64,000 nt of DNA from the NCBI RefSeq assembly GCF_012427845.1, contig NZ_CP038498.1, forward strand, positions 2,356,001 to 2,420,000, in the 5' to 3' direction. This DNA comes from Pectobacterium punjabense (GTDB taxonomy: Bacteria; Pseudomonadota; Gammaproteobacteria; Enterobacterales; Enterobacteriaceae). Below the pieces are notes generated by a model that saw nothing but the letters and a program-made list of their open reading frames with translations, was not told the DNA's origin and made no database searches. The translations under genes and the position numbers were made by a program. Positions 11,249 through 22,245 of this stretch are shown here, piece after piece (the first letter of the stretch is position 1; every line of letters starts with the position of its first letter).

Positions 11249-11916
11249 AAAGACCTCTGATTTTACCTATCTCGCTTTTTTTTAACGAGAAAATAACAAG
11301 AGTGAGACAGTGAAACTGCGACCTCTTTTGATTAATTATGGGGAGGAAAACGGCGCTATATTGACGTTATTTTACGGACAGACAAGTCATTTGACATGTT
11401 TTGTTACAAGTGGGTTTTGTAGCGGGATAAAACCATAAATTAAATTTTATGCAGAGTTTAATTTCATAACTTGCTTTTGCTTCAAATGATTATCTTGCTT
11501 TTATGTGTTTGTTTTTTTGTTAAAGGGATATAATCTGCCTTTCGATTAAAATCAAGACAATATCATTAACTATGAATGAATATGCGGTTTAATCTTTTGC
11601 ATATTACTAAATATGCAGTGAGTGTAAAAATGCATCAACGGCATGCAATAAGATAAATATCGGTATAATAACTATACGTGACTTTCAATCACTAAATTTT
11701 CTATTAAAAATAACTTATTAGCCTTAAATAGTGGTTACTTGTGTTTTTATACAGGTTTTTAGGTTGGGTATCTGCCAGAGAGAACGCGGTTGTCTAAGTG
11801 ATGAGGAACAGAGCACGTGTGGTTTATTCTGATGGTGAGAGAGTTAACAGCAAGATAGCGCGTGGAATAATAGAGAGGAAGGCCTGATGATGGGAGTCCC
11901 ATCAGGCCACAACCGA
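11249..11916. promoter_or_regulatory. AT-rich dtpA upstream region
   Basis: 668 bases with no gene I can support on either strand. Bases ~11340-11760 are strikingly AT-rich with long T/A tracts, compatible with H-NS binding or a far-upstream dtpA control region. A strong hairpin occupies 11881-11908 (GGCCTG...CAGGCC enclosing ATGGGA/TCCCAT) eight bases beyond the nth stop; it has no T run and may define the 3' end of the rsx-nth transcript. Nothing else was recognised. Confidence 0.5.
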
Positions 11917-12552
11917 TTAGGCGTCGACCTTTTCGCCAAATTCACATAAATCTTCAATCAGGCAGGAGCCGCAGCGCGGTTTGCGGGCGATGCAGGTGTA
12001 ACGACCATGCAGGATTAACCAGTGGTGGCAGTCGACTTTAAATTCTGCCGGAACGACTTTCAGCAGTTTTTCCTCTACCTGTTCGACATTTTTACCCGGA
12101 GCGAATCCCGTACGGTTACTGACGCGAAAGATGTGGGTATCAACAGCAATTGTCGGCCAGCCAAACGCGGTATTCAAAACAACGTTTGCCGTTTTTCGTC
12201 CTACGCCGGGTAAGGCTTCCAACGCCGCGCGATCTTCAGGAACCTGTCCCTGGTGCTTTTCCAGCAATAGGCGACAGGTCTTGATAACATTTTCCGCTTT
12301 GCTGTTAAACAGGCCGATCGTCTTTATATAGCTCTTAACGCCGTCTACGCCGAGTTCTAGTAGAGCTTCGGGCGTGTTGGCGACAGGATAGAGCTTTGCG
12401 GTTGCCTTGTTCACGCTGACGTCGGTTGCCTGTGCAGAAAGCAGTACGGCGATGAGCAGTTCAAATGGCGTGCTGAAATTTAACTCAGTCGTTGGATGGG
12501 GATTGTTGTCGCGTAAACGCGTTAAGATCTCAGTCCGTTTGGCTTTATTCAC
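11917..12552 (-). CDS. nth: Endonuclease III (Nth)
   Basis: 211 residues, the standard length. Helix-hairpin-helix [13 protein letters not shown] (~114-126) contains the catalytic Lys (position 120), and the catalytic Asp (position 138) follows in [13 protein letters not shown]. The C-terminal [4Fe-4S] cluster is intact with the spacing C-X6-C-X2-C-X5-C ([11 protein letters not shown]...C). It removes oxidised pyrimidines and nicks abasic sites. Its start overlaps the rsxE stop by four bases (ATGA), so it is translationally coupled and forms the last gene of the rsx operon, as in E. coli. Confidence 0.98.
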   Translation of the reverse strand: MNKAKRTEILTRLRDNNPHPTTELNFSTPFELLIAVLLSAQATDVSVNKATAKLYPVANTPEALLELGVDGVKSYIKTIGLFNSKAENVIKTCRLLLEKHQGQVPEDRAALEALPGVGRKTANVVLNTAFGWPTIAVDTHIFRVSNRTGFAPGKNVEQVEEKLLKVVPAEFKVDCHHWLILHGRYTCIARKPRCGSCLIEDLCEFGEKVDA

Positions 12553-13256
12553 AGCGATCCCTCTACGGCATCGGTTGCTGGTGACACTTTCCCTTCGGCG
12601 GCAACGGCACGCGCTCGGCGTTGTTTCATTCTCTCATCAATTAAATATTTCGCGGCCAATAGTAACCCTAAACCGATAAAGGCACCGGGTGGCAACATCG
12701 CCAGCAGAAAAGGGGAATCGAGGTGGACAACCTCAATGCGGAGGGCTTTAGCCCAACTGCCCAATAGCAGATCCGCGCCGTCGAACAGCGTGCCGTTGCC
12801 CAGGATTTCACGCAAAGAACCAAGCACTACCAATGCGCTGGTTGCCCCCAGGCCCATTGCCAGCCCATCGATGGCGGAAGGGAGTACAGCATTTTTAGAG
12901 GCAAAGGCTTCTGCGCGCCCGATAACGATACAGTTCGTCACGATCAGCGGAATAAAAATCCCCAGCGATTGATATAAACCGTAAGCATAGGCATTGATCA
13001 GCATTTGCACGGTACTGACCACCGAGGCAATGATCATCACGTAAATCGGAATACGGATTTCCGCTGGCACCCAACGGCGCAGCGCGGAGACAGCCATGTT
13101 GGTACAGGTGAGAACCAATGTCGTTGCCAGGCCGAGTCCCAGCGCGTTAGTTGCTGTAGATGACACAGCCAGAAGGGGGCACAGGCCAAGTAATTGAACC
13201 AGAGCTGAGTTGTTCTTCCATAACCCGTCGATGAAAAGCGCTTTGGTTTGACTCAT
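12549..13256 (-). CDS. rsxE: RsxE, Rsx electron-transport complex membrane subunit
   Basis: 235 residues, about six membrane helices, homologous to NqrD/RnfE. Characteristic blocks are GLCPLLAVS near the N-terminus and [18 protein letters not shown] in the middle, the latter carrying the conserved Cys that in Rnf/Nqr contributes to a membrane-embedded iron centre. It pairs with the homologous RsxA. Overlaps both rsxG (4 bases) and nth (4 bases), indicating tight translational coupling. Confidence 0.96.
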   Translation of the reverse strand: MSQTKALFIDGLWKNNSALVQLLGLCPLLAVSSTATNALGLGLATTLVLTCTNMAVSALRRWVPAEIRIPIYVMIIASVVSTVQMLINAYAYGLYQSLGIFIPLIVTNCIVIGRAEAFASKNAVLPSAIDGLAMGLGATSALVVLGSLREILGNGTLFDGADLLLGSWAKALRIEVVHLDSPFLLAMLPPGAFIGLGLLLAAKYLIDERMKQRRARAVAAEGKVSPATDAVEGSL

Positions 13257-13882
13257 TGATTCTCTCCACAGGCGGACAGCGTGTTGATTTGTGACGGCAG
13301 CGTTTGCAGGTAAAGGGCGCTGCGTTTTACGCTGTTAATGACGGCGCGCGGCGTAATGGTGGCTCCGGTAAATTGATCAAACATTCCGCCTTCTTTCTTC
13401 ACCGCCCAGCGTGCGTCATGCTCGCCTTGTACCATTAACCCATTAAACCGCGTGATCCAGTCAGAGATACGCACTTCGATTTTATCACCCAGCCCCGGTG
13501 TTTCATGATGCTCGGTTACGCGAACGCCGAGTACCTTGCCATGAAAATCGGCGCCAACTAGCAGTTGAATAGCACCAGAATAGCCATCTGGCGCGGTACT
13601 TTCTAGCGCGGCGGCGACCGGCTCACCATTCTGGCGGGCGATGAATACACGGTGCGGTGCTGACGAACCGAGCGCTGAATTAGTGACAATGTAACACTCT
13701 TTCTGCATGTCGCTGTTGTATAACTCGGCGGGAACCACCTGATCTAACAGCATCTTTTGCTGCAACATCGCCTGATGGGAGATTGTCGGTTCCGTTAACA
13801 TATTCACCACGGCAGTGACGGCGGTGGTGGCAGCGGCAAATAGCGCCAGGGTTGTCGCGTGGCGGCGCATGGTTGTCATCAT
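13253..13882 (-). CDS. rsxG: RsxG, covalent-FMN subunit of the Rsx complex
   Basis: 209 residues with one N-terminal membrane anchor (~10-28) and a periplasmic FMN-binding domain. The flavinylation motif is [11 protein letters not shown] near residue 174, where the second Thr of the (S/T)GAT motif carries FMN phosphoester-linked by ApbE in this family. [11 protein letters not shown] and [12 protein letters not shown] are further RnfG/NqrC signatures. It transfers electrons in the complex that keeps SoxR reduced. Lies 11 bases after rsxD and overlaps rsxE. Confidence 0.95.
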   Translation of the reverse strand: MMTTMRRHATTLALFAAATTAVTAVVNMLTEPTISHQAMLQQKMLLDQVVPAELYNSDMQKECYIVTNSALGSSAPHRVFIARQNGEPVAAALESTAPDGYSGAIQLLVGADFHGKVLGVRVTEHHETPGLGDKIEVRISDWITRFNGLMVQGEHDARWAVKKEGGMFDQFTGATITPRAVINSVKRSALYLQTLPSQINTLSACGENQ

Positions 13883-13893
13883 GGGGCGTCTCC

Positions 13894-14949
13894 TCAGCGA
13901 TGGTGGCCGTAAGCGCGTGGCTTAGTGTAATAGTCGATCAGGGGCACAGTAATGTTCGCCAGTAGAACGGCAAAGGCTATGCCGTCCGGGTAGCCGCCGT
14001 AGGTACGAATCAGCCACACCAGTAATCCAATCAACGCCCCGAAAAGCAGACGGCCACGGTTTGTCGTTGAGGCCGTAACGGGATCGGTGGCGATGAAAAA
14101 CGCGCCAAGCATGGTAGCACCGGATAACAGATGTAACATCGGTGGGGCAAATTTCTCCGGCGCGATGATCCAACTGAGTGAGGCGCAAAACATCAGCGAC
14201 AGAAGAAAACTGACCGGAATATGCCAGCGAATGGTGCCGCGCATCAGCAAGAACAGCCCGCCGATGAGAAAACCAATATTCACCCACTGCCAGCCAATAC
14301 CCGATAGCGACTGTGCAAACATCGGCTGTTGCAGAATGTCCTGCGGTGTTTGCCCGGAGCGTAGACTGGTTTTAAACGTATCCAGCGGGGTGGCCTGGCT
14401 CACGCCATCAACATTGTGCATCAACTGCTGCATGGTGTATCCGTCAGGCGTGTGTCCGGTGAAAATGATGATGAGCGCATCATGGAAATTGAGCGGAATG
14501 GTTTGCAGCGGTGTGGGAGGCAGCCAGCTCGTCATCTGGACCGGGAAAGAGATCAACAGCACCACATAGCCAATCATCGCGGGGTTAAAAGGGTTTTGCC
14601 CTAAACCACCATACAGCTGTTTAGCGATAATGATAGCGAAGACGGTTGCCATCACCACCATCCACCAGGGTGCAAGTGGTGGCAGACTGATGCCGAGCAG
14701 CACGGCGGTCAATAATGCAGAATTGTCAGCCAGTGTAGTACGTACCGCAAACTTCCTCAGTGACAGTGTCACACCTTCAGCAATCAGCGCGGTGGCCGAC
14801 GCCAGCCCGACCTGAATCAGGTTGCCGTAACCAAAGAAATAGACCTGCGCCAGCATACCCGGCAGGCAGGCCAGAATAACCAACAGCATAATGCGCTGTG
14901 TGCGTTGCTGGTTATGTGTAAACGGTGAACTCGCAATTCTAAAAGCCAT
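13894..14949 (-). CDS. rsxD: RsxD, integral membrane flavoprotein subunit
   Basis: 351 residues, about nine to ten membrane helices, homologous to NqrB/RnfD. The loop [11 protein letters not shown] (~179-189) holds the conserved Thr that receives covalent FMN, and [22 protein letters not shown] is the second signature. The C-terminus [16 protein letters not shown]...[16 protein letters not shown] is typical. The stop codon at 13894 is 11 bases before rsxG and the start abuts the rsxC stop without a gap. A matS site lies within the gene. Confidence 0.96.
   Translation of the reverse strand: MAFRIASSPFTHNQQRTQRIMLLVILACLPGMLAQVYFFGYGNLIQVGLASATALIAEGVTLSLRKFAVRTTLADNSALLTAVLLGISLPPLAPWWMVVMATVFAIIIAKQLYGGLGQNPFNPAMIGYVVLLISFPVQMTSWLPPTPLQTIPLNFHDALIIIFTGHTPDGYTMQQLMHNVDGVSQATPLDTFKTSLRSGQTPQDILQQPMFAQSLSGIGWQWVNIGFLIGGLFLLMRGTIRWHIPVSFLLSLMFCASLSWIIAPEKFAPPMLHLLSGATMLGAFFIATDPVTASTTNRGRLLFGALIGLLVWLIRTYGGYPDGIAFAVLLANITVPLIDYYTKPRAYGHHR
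14760..14772. promoter_or_regulatory. matS site (MatP binding), perfect consensus match
   Basis: GTGACAGTGTCAC matches GTGACRNYGTCAC at every position; located inside rsxD. A one-mismatch relative (GTGACAATGTAAC) lies 1.1 kb away at 13683-13695 in rsxG. Confidence 0.75.
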
Positions 14950-17184
14950 TTATTCCTCTTGATATGACGATGCCTGCGCGGCTTTACGGGCTTTGACGCG
15001 AGCAATGGCAGCGGCAACGGCGGCTTTACGGGGATCTTCCGGCTCTTGCGCTTCAACGACCGCAATCGGCTCCGCTGTTGCATTGGAAACAACAGGTGCA
15101 ACTGTTTCTGTGTTTGTCGCAGGCTGCTGCGCGGCTTTACGGGCTTTGACGCGAGCAATGGCAGCGGCAACGGCGGCTTTACGGGGATCTTCCGGCTCTT
15201 GCGCTTCAACGACCGCAATCGGCTCCGCTGTTGCATTGGAAACAACAGGTGCAACTGTTTCTGTGTTTGTCGCAGGCTGCTGCGCGGCTTTACGGGCTTT
15301 GACGCGAGCAATGGCAGCGGCAACGGCGGCCTTACGGGGATCTTCCGGCTCTTGCGCTTCGACGACCGCAATCGGCTCCGCTGTTGATTCGGGAGCGACT
15401 GATGATACCGACTCTGCCGTATTTAACTCGGACTGCTGCGCGGCTTTGCGGGCTTTAACTCGCGCAAGGGCAGCGGCTACGGCGGCTTTACGTGGATCAC
15501 GCTCATCAGGTGTCGCGTCTGCTGTTGATGTGTCCTGTTGCGCTTGTGTCTCGCGCGCCCGTTCTTCACGCACTAATGCTTTGCGTGCGGCACGTGCGGC
15601 GATGGCTGCACTGTTATCCGGTTGTGTATCGGGGATTACCGCGATAGGAGCACCGATTTCGGTTTCTGCGGTTTGTTTACGGCGTACACGTTCCAGCGCG
15701 GCCTGAACGGCATCTTTGTCACTGGTGGAGACGCCAGCGGCAGCCTGTTTGTGGCGCAGTTCGCGCGCGGCTTTTTCCCGCTCCAGACGAGCCTGTTTGG
15801 CATCAAAACGTACTTTGGCCTGTGCGGCACGCTGTGCGTCTTCGTCGATGGCCCGAATTTCGGCCTTTTCCTGACGATAGTACTGTACCAGCGGGATATT
15901 GCTGGGGCAGACGTAAGCGCAAGCACCACATTCGATACAATCGAATAGATGATGGTTGCGGGCTTTTTCGTGCTCCTGTCCGCGACTGAACCAGTACAAC
16001 TGCTGCGGTAAAAGCCCTGCCGGACAGGCATCGGCACATTTGCTACAGCGAATACAGGATTGTTCTTCGGCAACGGGCTCCATTTCCGAATGTGACGGCG
16101 CGAGCAGGCAGTTGCTGATTTTGACGATGGGTACGTCCAGCGACGGCAGCGTAAAGCCCATCAACGGGCCGCCCATCACCACCATCGGCTGCTTATTAAC
16201 ATGGAAGCCACCCTGTTTGAGCAGATGGCGCACGGGTGTCCCCAATCGCGCCCACACGTTCCCAGGCTGGCGCAATGCTTCGCCAGTCAGCGTCACCACG
16301 CGCTCTGTGAGCGGCTCGCCGTCAATCACGGCGCGTTTGATGGCGAACGCCGTGCCGACGTTTTGCATGAGTACGCCAATTGCGGCGGAGTGTTTACCGA
16401 ACGGGACTTCTTTGCCGGTCAAAATCTTGGTGAGCTGCTTGGCACCACCTGACGGATACTTGGTGGGGATGACACGCAACTGCATGTCGCTGCGTTTACC
16501 CAAAGCTTGCCGCAGAGCGTTGATGGCTTCTGGCTTGTTGTCTTCAACGCCAATCAAAATACGCGTGGGTTGCAACAGGAACGACAGAATCTCGATGCCC
16601 TGAATAATCTCATCGGCACACTCCTGCATGAGCCGATCGTCGGCGGTAATATAGGGTTCGCATTCTGCGCCGTTAATAATCAGGGTTTCAATCCCGCGCA
16701 TCCCGCCCTGTAATTTAGCTGCGGTAGGGAAGCCTGCACCGCCCAAACCCGCAATACCCGCCTGATGGAGATGGGCAAGTAGGGTATCGATGCTTTGCGC
16801 ACGGTAATCCGCATAGGTCTGACGCTCACACCAGCGATCTTCACCGTCCGGTATGATAATGATACTGAGTTCTGACAGGCCAGAAGGATGCGCCGTAGTG
16901 TGTTGGCGGATCGCGTTCACCGTTCCTGATGTGGGTGCGTGAACGGGCAGTGTTCTGCCTTTTCCCCGCGTCAGCGGCTGGCCGCGCAGCACCTTATCGC
17001 CGACGCTGACGCAGATTTCGCCTTCCGGTCCAAGATGTTGCTTGAGCGGAATAATGAACTGTTCTGGCAGCGAGATATGGCGTAACGGCGTCTGGCTGGA
17101 CTGCGTCTTCATTTCTGGCGGATGAATACCTCCGTCGAAATCCCAGATCCTGTCTTTTCTAAAGGCGGAAAACAGCTTAAGCAT
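14950..17184 (-). CDS. rsxC: RsxC, NADH-oxidising ferredoxin-like subunit with repeat-rich tail
   Basis: 744 residues. The N-terminal two thirds are the RnfC core: a barrel-sandwich region with HPPE, the NADH/FMN-binding [14 protein letters not shown] loop (~143-156), [15 protein letters not shown] (~167-181) and two [4Fe-4S] motifs, [12 protein letters not shown] (~377) and [12 protein letters not shown] (~416). From about residue 450 it becomes a low-complexity Ala/Arg/Lys/Glu region with four [10 protein letters not shown](I/L)[10 protein letters not shown] helices separated by acidic Pro/Val linkers. The last repeat units are identical at DNA level (see repeat entry). Such variable tails are known in enterobacterial RsxC. 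It feeds electrons from NAD(P)H into the Rsx complex. Overlaps rsxB by eight bases. Confidence 0.96.
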   Translation of the reverse strand: MLKLFSAFRKDRIWDFDGGIHPPEMKTQSSQTPLRHISLPEQFIIPLKQHLGPEGEICVSVGDKVLRGQPLTRGKGRTLPVHAPTSGTVNAIRQHTTAHPSGLSELSIIIIPDGEDRWCERQTYADYRAQSIDTLLAHLHQAGIAGLGGAGFPTAAKLQGGMRGIETLIINGAECEPYITADDRLMQECADEIIQGIEILSFLLQPTRILIGVEDNKPEAINALRQALGKRSDMQLRVIPTKYPSGGAKQLTKILTGKEVPFGKHSAAIGVLMQNVGTAFAIKRAVIDGEPLTERVVTLTGEALRQPGNVWARLGTPVRHLLKQGGFHVNKQPMVVMGGPLMGFTLPSLDVPIVKISNCLLAPSHSEMEPVAEEQSCIRCSKCADACPAGLLPQQLYWFSRGQEHEKARNHHLFDCIECGACAYVCPSNIPLVQYYRQEKAEIRAIDEDAQRAAQAKVRFDAKQARLEREKAARELRHKQAAAGVSTSDKDAVQAALERVRRKQTAETEIGAPIAVIPDTQPDNSAAIAARAARKALVREERARETQAQQDTSTADATPDERDPRKAAVAAALARVKARKAAQQSELNTAESVSSVAPESTAEPIAVVEAQEPEDPRKAAVAAAIARVKARKAAQQPATNTETVAPVVSNATAEPIAVVEAQEPEDPRKAAVAAAIARVKARKAAQQPATNTETVAPVVSNATAEPIAVVEAQEPEDPRKAAVAAAIARVKARKAAQASSYQEE
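14974..15435. repeat. In-frame tandem repeats inside rsxC (153-bp unit)
   Basis: Two units, 14974-15126 and 15127-15279, appear identical base for base, and a third (15280-15435, 156 bp) is nearly identical over its first ~95 bases before diverging; a fourth more distant unit starts at 15436. Each encodes ~51 residues consisting of a charged Ala-rich helix plus a Val/Pro/Glu linker. Confidence 0.92.
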
Positions 17185-17755
17185 GTCGTTCTACTTGAAT
17201 AACGCGTACTGGAATCGTGTCAAGATCCCATTTCCAGTTAGCGGGAGTCGGAGCGATGGGCCGTAATTCGATACAGTCCGTTGGGCAAGGGGAGACACAG
17301 AGATCACAACCGGTGCATAAATCGCTGACGACGGTGTGTACCGCTTTAGTGCTGCCGATGATGGCATCAACCGGACACGCCTGAATACACTTGGTACAGC
17401 CGATGCAGTTGCTTTCATCGATCCAGGCAACATGGCGTGCAGGGGATTGAACATCCGCATCACCTTCCAGCGGCTGCGGGTCAACGTTGAGCTTTTCAGC
17501 CAGCTTCAACATCATCGCTTCGCCACCGGGGCCACATTTATTAATGCTTTCGCCATTCAGCGCGACCGCTTCGGCGTAAGGGCGGCAGCCGGGGTAGCCG
17601 CACTGACCACACTGACTTTGTGGCAGCATCGCTTCCACTTCTTCCACGATCGGATCGTTTTCGACTTCAAAACGACGCGAGGCGTAGCCAAGCACCAAAC
17701 CGAATGCCAGCGCGAGTGCGCTTAATGCCGCAATGGCGATCCAGATAGCGGTCAT
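17177..17755 (-). CDS. rsxB: RsxB, iron-sulfur subunit of the Rsx complex
   Basis: 192 residues. An N-terminal membrane helix (~4-25) anchors the protein; a Fes-type cluster domain follows ([19 protein letters not shown], with a further Cys in INKCGPGGE). Two bacterial ferredoxin [4Fe-4S] motifs come next, [16 protein letters not shown] (~117-132) and [18 protein letters not shown] (~147-164). All cluster cysteines are present. It carries electrons from RsxC to the membrane subunits. Shares its start base with the rsxA stop and overlaps rsxC, so translation is coupled. Confidence 0.96.
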   Translation of the reverse strand: MTAIWIAIAALSALALAFGLVLGYASRRFEVENDPIVEEVEAMLPQSQCGQCGYPGCRPYAEAVALNGESINKCGPGGEAMMLKLAEKLNVDPQPLEGDADVQSPARHVAWIDESNCIGCTKCIQACPVDAIIGSTKAVHTVVSDLCTGCDLCVSPCPTDCIELRPIAPTPANWKWDLDTIPVRVIQVERHA

Positions 17756-18336
17756 CAGAATTTCACCAATCCGGTAAAGCCCATAAATGCCAGCGACATG
17801 AGGCCTGCGGTGATCAGCGCGATAGAAGAGCCTCGGAACGGTGCGGGAATGTCCGACACGGCGAGGCGCTCGCGAATGGCGGCGAAGAGCACCATCACCA
17901 GTGAGAAGCCCGCAGCACCGCCGAAACCATAAATCGTCGATTGCAGGAAGCCGTGCGACAAGTTGATGTTGAGCAAGACAACGCCAAGCACGGCACAGTT
18001 GGTGGTGATCAACGGCAGGAAAATCCCGAGCAGGCGGTACAAATCAGGACTGACTTTACGTACAAACATCTCGGAGAACTGCACCACAACGGCGAGCACC
18101 AGAATAAACGCCATGGTGCGTAAATAGAGAATATCGAGCGGAACGAGGATAAATTCGTTAACCAACCAGGAAAACATGGAGCCGACAGTCATCACAAATG
18201 TGGTCGCCATGCCCATGCCAATTGCCGTCTCCAGCTTTTTGGACACGCCCATAAAGGGGCACAGCCCAAGAAACTTCACTAAGACGAAATTATTTACCAG
18301 AAGGATGCTAACAAAGAGCAATGCGTATTCGGTCAT
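17755..18336 (-). CDS. rsxA: RsxA, Rsx complex membrane subunit (first gene of operon)
   Basis: 193 residues from the ATG at 18336, aligning exactly with E. coli RsxA ([19 protein letters not shown]). The open frame continues to 18486 but that extension lacks similarity. About six membrane helices. The Cys-containing loop [11 protein letters not shown] and the [13 protein letters not shown] segment are the paired half-sites shared with RsxE/NqrD. First gene of rsxABCDGE-nth; its promoter should lie between 18337 and 18562. The complex reduces the [2Fe-2S] cluster of SoxR to switch off the superoxide response. Confidence 0.95.
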   Translation of the reverse strand: MTEYALLFVSILLVNNFVLVKFLGLCPFMGVSKKLETAIGMGMATTFVMTVGSMFSWLVNEFILVPLDILYLRTMAFILVLAVVVQFSEMFVRKVSPDLYRLLGIFLPLITTNCAVLGVVLLNINLSHGFLQSTIYGFGGAAGFSLVMVLFAAIRERLAVSDIPAPFRGSSIALITAGLMSLAFMGFTGLVKF

Positions 18337-18562
18337 TACGGTGCCTACAAAACAAAACCAGACTATTATCAGGTATTGTTGGGTTTTCGACAACATACCC
18401 AAAGTAGGGTTATCGCTGTCCTCTTCAAGAAGCGGAAGATCAGGTTCTCTGAATAAGAGAAATGCCGGACTATCAGACAGCAACACGCGGTGCGTTCTGA
18501 GCTATAGCCCGGAAAGGAATTATTGCATAATTATTCTTTTTTTCGCAGATAACAATTTATCG

Positions 18563-18778
18563 CTACAGAACATAACGCCAGACGGATTTTGGCACGCAGC
18601 CGACATCGAATAAGCGCCCGCCGGAGGCTAATTCAGCCCGCCGATGATCGGCTGCACGATACATGTTGATGATTTCCTGACTCTCTGTCAGAGAGTAATT
18701 GAGGTGATCAAAGAGTTTTTCCAGACTTTCTGTTGAGCTGACTTTCCTGAATTTGAGCAAGTAATCATGAACGGTCAT
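18563..18778 (-). CDS. cnu: Cnu (YdgT), Hha/YmoA-family nucleoid modulator
   Basis: 71 residues, same length as E. coli Cnu/YdgT and highly similar throughout ([39 protein letters not shown]). A small all-helical protein without its own strong DNA-binding domain. It partners with H-NS and StpA to tune silencing of horizontally acquired and stress genes; in E. coli it also binds near oriC. The basic [10 protein letters not shown] helix is the conserved H-NS contact region in this family. It is just upstream of rsxA in the same orientation, as in E. coli (there with ydgK in between). Confidence 0.95.
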   Translation of the reverse strand: MTVHDYLLKFRKVSSTESLEKLFDHLNYSLTESQEIINMYRAADHRRAELASGGRLFDVGCVPKSVWRYVL

Positions 18779-19017
18779 GGTGAGTTGATCTAATAGTTAT
18801 GTGGTTGAGATGACTAAGTATATTCAAGCGAGAAAGTCTGTCTAGAGGGCGAGGTAAAAAGTACGCTTATTTTTCAATAACAAACGACTGGAAATAAAAA
18901 ATAACGAATTGAGAGAAAAATAAGACGACTTTGGAGAGTAGGAGCGATGAATGCCTATAAAGGAGCAGATTGTCTACGGATGAAAGAACCATAGACAACC
19001 TGTCTCAATGCGTAAAA

Positions 19018-20523
19018 CTAGCGGCTACAAAGTTTGTAGTACACCTCGTTCCAGCGCAGCGCATCTTTGAATTCGTGGAGTCGAGTTTCGTTGTCGATCA
19101 CCAGCAGTTCAATGTTCTGCATCTCGGCGTAGAGCCGCATGTGGTCGAGATCCAATGCCTGACTAAAGACCGTATGGTGCGCACCACCTGCCAGAATCCA
19201 GGCTTCTGCCGCCACTTCCAGCGACGGTTGTGCTTTCCAGATAGCGCGGGCAACCGGTAATTTTGGCAATGGACGCGGCTGCTCGATGGTGTCGACCAGA
19301 TTAACCAACATCCTGAAACGATCGCCCATGTCGATCACGCTGGCGTTGAGAGAGGGGCCGGCTGGCGTGGAGAATATCAGACGGGCAGGATCGGCTTTTC
19401 CGCCAATCCCAAGGTGTTGCGCATCCAAAATCGGTTTCTGCTCTTTTGCAATGGAAGGGCACACTTCCAGCATGTGGGAGCCGACGACCAGATCGTTACC
19501 GTTCTGGAAGTTATAGGTGTAGTCCTCCATGAAGGAGGTACCGCCCGGCAAACCGCCAGCCATCACTTTCATGATGCGCAGTAGCGCTGCGGTTTTCCAG
19601 TCACCTTCACCGCCGAAACCATAGCCTTGCTGCATTAGACGCTGTACCGCCAGTCCCGGTAGCTGTTTCAAACCGTACAGGTTTTCAAAATCAGTGGTGA
19701 ACGCGTGATAACCGCCTTGTTCCAGAAAGCGCTTCATCCCAAGTTCGATCTGGGCGGCATCCAGCAGATTCTGACGATTTGCCCCGTTGAGTTTCACGGC
19801 GTCCGTCAACTGATAGCTGGCTTCGTATTCTTCGACCAACGTATCAATATCGCCTTTGGAAACGGCATCAACCACGGCAGTTAAATCACCGAGTCCCCAG
19901 GCGCTGACGGCGTAGCCGAACTGAATCTGCGCGCCGACTTTATCGCCTTCGGTGACGGCGACTTCGCGCATGTTGTCACCAAATCGCGCGACTTTCAGCT
20001 GCTTGCTTTCCTGAAGTGCGGCAGCAACCCGCATCCATTTCCCAATACGGGCATGCGCATTCTTATCCTGCCAGTGGCCGACCACCACCTGATGCGCCTG
20101 CCGCATCCGGGCGCCGATGAAGCCAAATTCGCGCCCGCCGTGTGCGGTTTGGTTTAGGTTCATGAAATCCATGTCCATGGTGTCCCATGGCACTTCGGCA
20201 TTAAACTGGGTATGGAATTGCAGCAGCGGTTTACTGAGTACGCTTAGGCCACCAATCCACATTTTTGCCGGAGAGAAGGTGTGCAGCCAAGTGAGCAGGC
20301 CGATGCAGTTATCCTGATAGTTGGCATCGCGACACAGTGCCAGAATTTCATCCGGCGTTTTTACCAGTGGCTTCAGCACCAGCTTAACCGGTAGGTTGGC
20401 CTGCTGATTCAATCCCGCGACGACTTTTTCCGCATTCTCTTTTACCTGACGCAACGTTTCCGGCCCATAGAGATGCTGGCTACCGATGACGAACCAGACT
20501 TCAAGCTGCTTAAAATGATCCAT
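19018..20523 (-). CDS. araA: L-arabinose isomerase (AraA)
   Basis: 501 residues, usual length 500. It converts L-arabinose to L-ribulose with Mn2+. The start ([20 protein letters not shown]) and internal blocks [44 protein letters not shown] and EVCPSI carry the metal ligands (Glu and His) of the family. It lies 36 bases downstream of araB in the same orientation. In E. coli araD would follow; here the next gene is cnu, so L-ribulose-5-phosphate epimerase must be encoded elsewhere. A weak stem (TTGTCTA/TAGACAA, 18970-18998) lies after the stop. Confidence 0.97.
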   Translation of the reverse strand: MDHFKQLEVWFVIGSQHLYGPETLRQVKENAEKVVAGLNQQANLPVKLVLKPLVKTPDEILALCRDANYQDNCIGLLTWLHTFSPAKMWIGGLSVLSKPLLQFHTQFNAEVPWDTMDMDFMNLNQTAHGGREFGFIGARMRQAHQVVVGHWQDKNAHARIGKWMRVAAALQESKQLKVARFGDNMREVAVTEGDKVGAQIQFGYAVSAWGLGDLTAVVDAVSKGDIDTLVEEYEASYQLTDAVKLNGANRQNLLDAAQIELGMKRFLEQGGYHAFTTDFENLYGLKQLPGLAVQRLMQQGYGFGGEGDWKTAALLRIMKVMAGGLPGGTSFMEDYTYNFQNGNDLVVGSHMLEVCPSIAKEQKPILDAQHLGIGGKADPARLIFSTPAGPSLNASVIDMGDRFRMLVNLVDTIEQPRPLPKLPVARAIWKAQPSLEVAAEAWILAGGAHHTVFSQALDLDHMRLYAEMQNIELLVIDNETRLHEFKDALRWNEVYYKLCSR

Positions 20524-20559
20524 GATGACTCCTGTAACGTGATCCCCAGAGGGATAAAA

Positions 20560-22245
20560 TTAGTTTTTTGCCGTAGACGCGGGGCTATAAGCCGGTTCCG
20601 CAAGGCGGCACCACTGCTGATAGCGTTCATAAAGCTGCTGATAACGTGCGACGCGCTGACTATCAGGCATTAAGGTGCGTTCTATGCCGCTGGCCATATG
20701 CTGTTGTGCGGTTGGAATATCGCCGTGAACGCCAGCGGCGACGGCGGCAAAGATCGCCGCGCCGAGTGCACAACACTGATCGGACGCAACGATCTGTAAG
20801 GGGCGATTCATTACATCGGTACAGACCTGCATGATGACGGGCGATTTCCGCGCGATGCCGCCCAGTGCCAGCACGTTTTCGACAGGGACGCCCTGATCTT
20901 CAAAACACTCCATAATCGCGCGCGCGCCAAAAGCGGTAGCAGCAATAAAACCGCCGAATAGTGTCGGGGCATCGGTGCCCAGATTGAGATCGGTAATCAC
21001 GCCTTTTAAGCGCTGGTTAGCGAACGGTGTTCTGCGGCCGTTAAACCAATCCAGCACGATAGGCAGGTGATCCAACGTGGGATTTTCCGCCCAATTACGG
21101 GTGAGCCGCTCCAACAGCTTGGCTTCCACCGCCTGTAGGTATGATTTAAGTTCCGGGTGGTCTTTTACAGCTTCTTGTAACGACCAGCCCAGCAGTCTGC
21201 CAAACCAGGCGTACATGTCGCCGAAGGCGGATTGTCCAGCTTCAAGGCCGATATAATGGGGGACGACGCTGCCGTCGACCTGTCCACAGATGCCAGCGAT
21301 GGTGCGATCGGCAATACGGTCTTCATCCGCGATCAGAATGTCGCAGGTGGACGTGCCAATCACTTTGACCAACGTATAAGGCTGTGCGCCCGCGCCGACT
21401 GTGCCGACGTGACAGTCAAACGCGCCGCCTGCAAGCGTGACCGTTTCGGGGATGCCGAGCCGCTGTGCCCACTCTGCGGTGATGGTGCCAACAGGTTGTT
21501 CAGCGGTCCAGGTCTCGGTAAACAGTGGGTACTGCAATGTCTCTGTCAGGCAAGGATCGAGCGCGTGTAAGAAATCTTTCGGGGGAAGTCCGCCCCAACT
21601 CGGGTGCCAGAGTGATTTATGTCCGGCGCTGCACCGGCCACGACGAATGTCGGCAGGGGCTTGTGTACCGGAAAGCAGGGCGGGTACCCAGTCGCACAGC
21701 TCTATCCAGGAAACGGCCGCCTGACGCACCGCTGCATCTTCGCGCGATACATGCAGGATTTTGGCCCAGAACCATTCTGATGAGTAAACGCCACCAATAT
21801 AGCGGGTGTAATCGGGGAACTGACCGCTGCGGCACAGTGCGTTAATGGCATCCGCTTCTTCTATTGCCGTATGGTCTTTCCACAGCACGAACATCGCATT
21901 GGGATTGTTGGCAAACTCGGGGCGCAGCGCCAAAATCTGACCGTGTTCGTCAATCGGTGCGGGTGTTGATCCCGTTGAGTCCACGCCAATACCGATGATG
22001 CTTTGTCGCTGCTCATCCGTCAGACGGGAAACCACGACTTTAATCGCCTGCTCCAGCGATTCGATATAGTCCAGCGGATGGTGTCGGAACTGATTGTTGG
22101 CAGGCTGACAATATTTACCCTCACGCCAGCGGGGGTAGTAGACCACTTCTGTTTCCAATTCTTTCCCGCTTTGGCAGTCAACGGCTAAGGCGCGTACCGA
22201 ATCACTGCCGAAGTCGAGACCAATCGTAATAGCGCCCGCGCTCAT
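20560..22245 (-). CDS. araB: L-ribulokinase (AraB)
   Basis: 561 residues (E. coli 566), FGGY carbohydrate kinase family. The N-terminal phosphate loop [16 protein letters not shown] (~8-23) and the C-terminal domain block [21 protein letters not shown] are both present, as is the [14 protein letters not shown] segment with the catalytic-base Asp region. It phosphorylates L-ribulose at O5. First gene of the leftward araBA unit; a GGAGCAAAGC ribosome site precedes the ATG. Expected to be controlled by AraC and CRP from the 22246-22619 region. Confidence 0.97.
   Translation of the reverse strand: MSAGAITIGLDFGSDSVRALAVDCQSGKELETEVVYYPRWREGKYCQPANNQFRHHPLDYIESLEQAIKVVVSRLTDEQRQSIIGIGVDSTGSTPAPIDEHGQILALRPEFANNPNAMFVLWKDHTAIEEADAINALCRSGQFPDYTRYIGGVYSSEWFWAKILHVSREDAAVRQAAVSWIELCDWVPALLSGTQAPADIRRGRCSAGHKSLWHPSWGGLPPKDFLHALDPCLTETLQYPLFTETWTAEQPVGTITAEWAQRLGIPETVTLAGGAFDCHVGTVGAGAQPYTLVKVIGTSTCDILIADEDRIADRTIAGICGQVDGSVVPHYIGLEAGQSAFGDMYAWFGRLLGWSLQEAVKDHPELKSYLQAVEAKLLERLTRNWAENPTLDHLPIVLDWFNGRRTPFANQRLKGVITDLNLGTDAPTLFGGFIAATAFGARAIMECFEDQGVPVENVLALGGIARKSPVIMQVCTDVMNRPLQIVASDQCCALGAAIFAAVAAGVHGDIPTAQQHMASGIERTLMPDSQRVARYQQLYERYQQWCRLAEPAYSPASTAKN

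Noticed and set aside
14993..15706. 237-codon plus-strand open frame, repeat-rich
   Set aside because: It is antisense to the rsxC tail; the repeats and bias (Ala/Ser/Arg) follow from the opposite-strand codons and no ribosome site or family match supports it.
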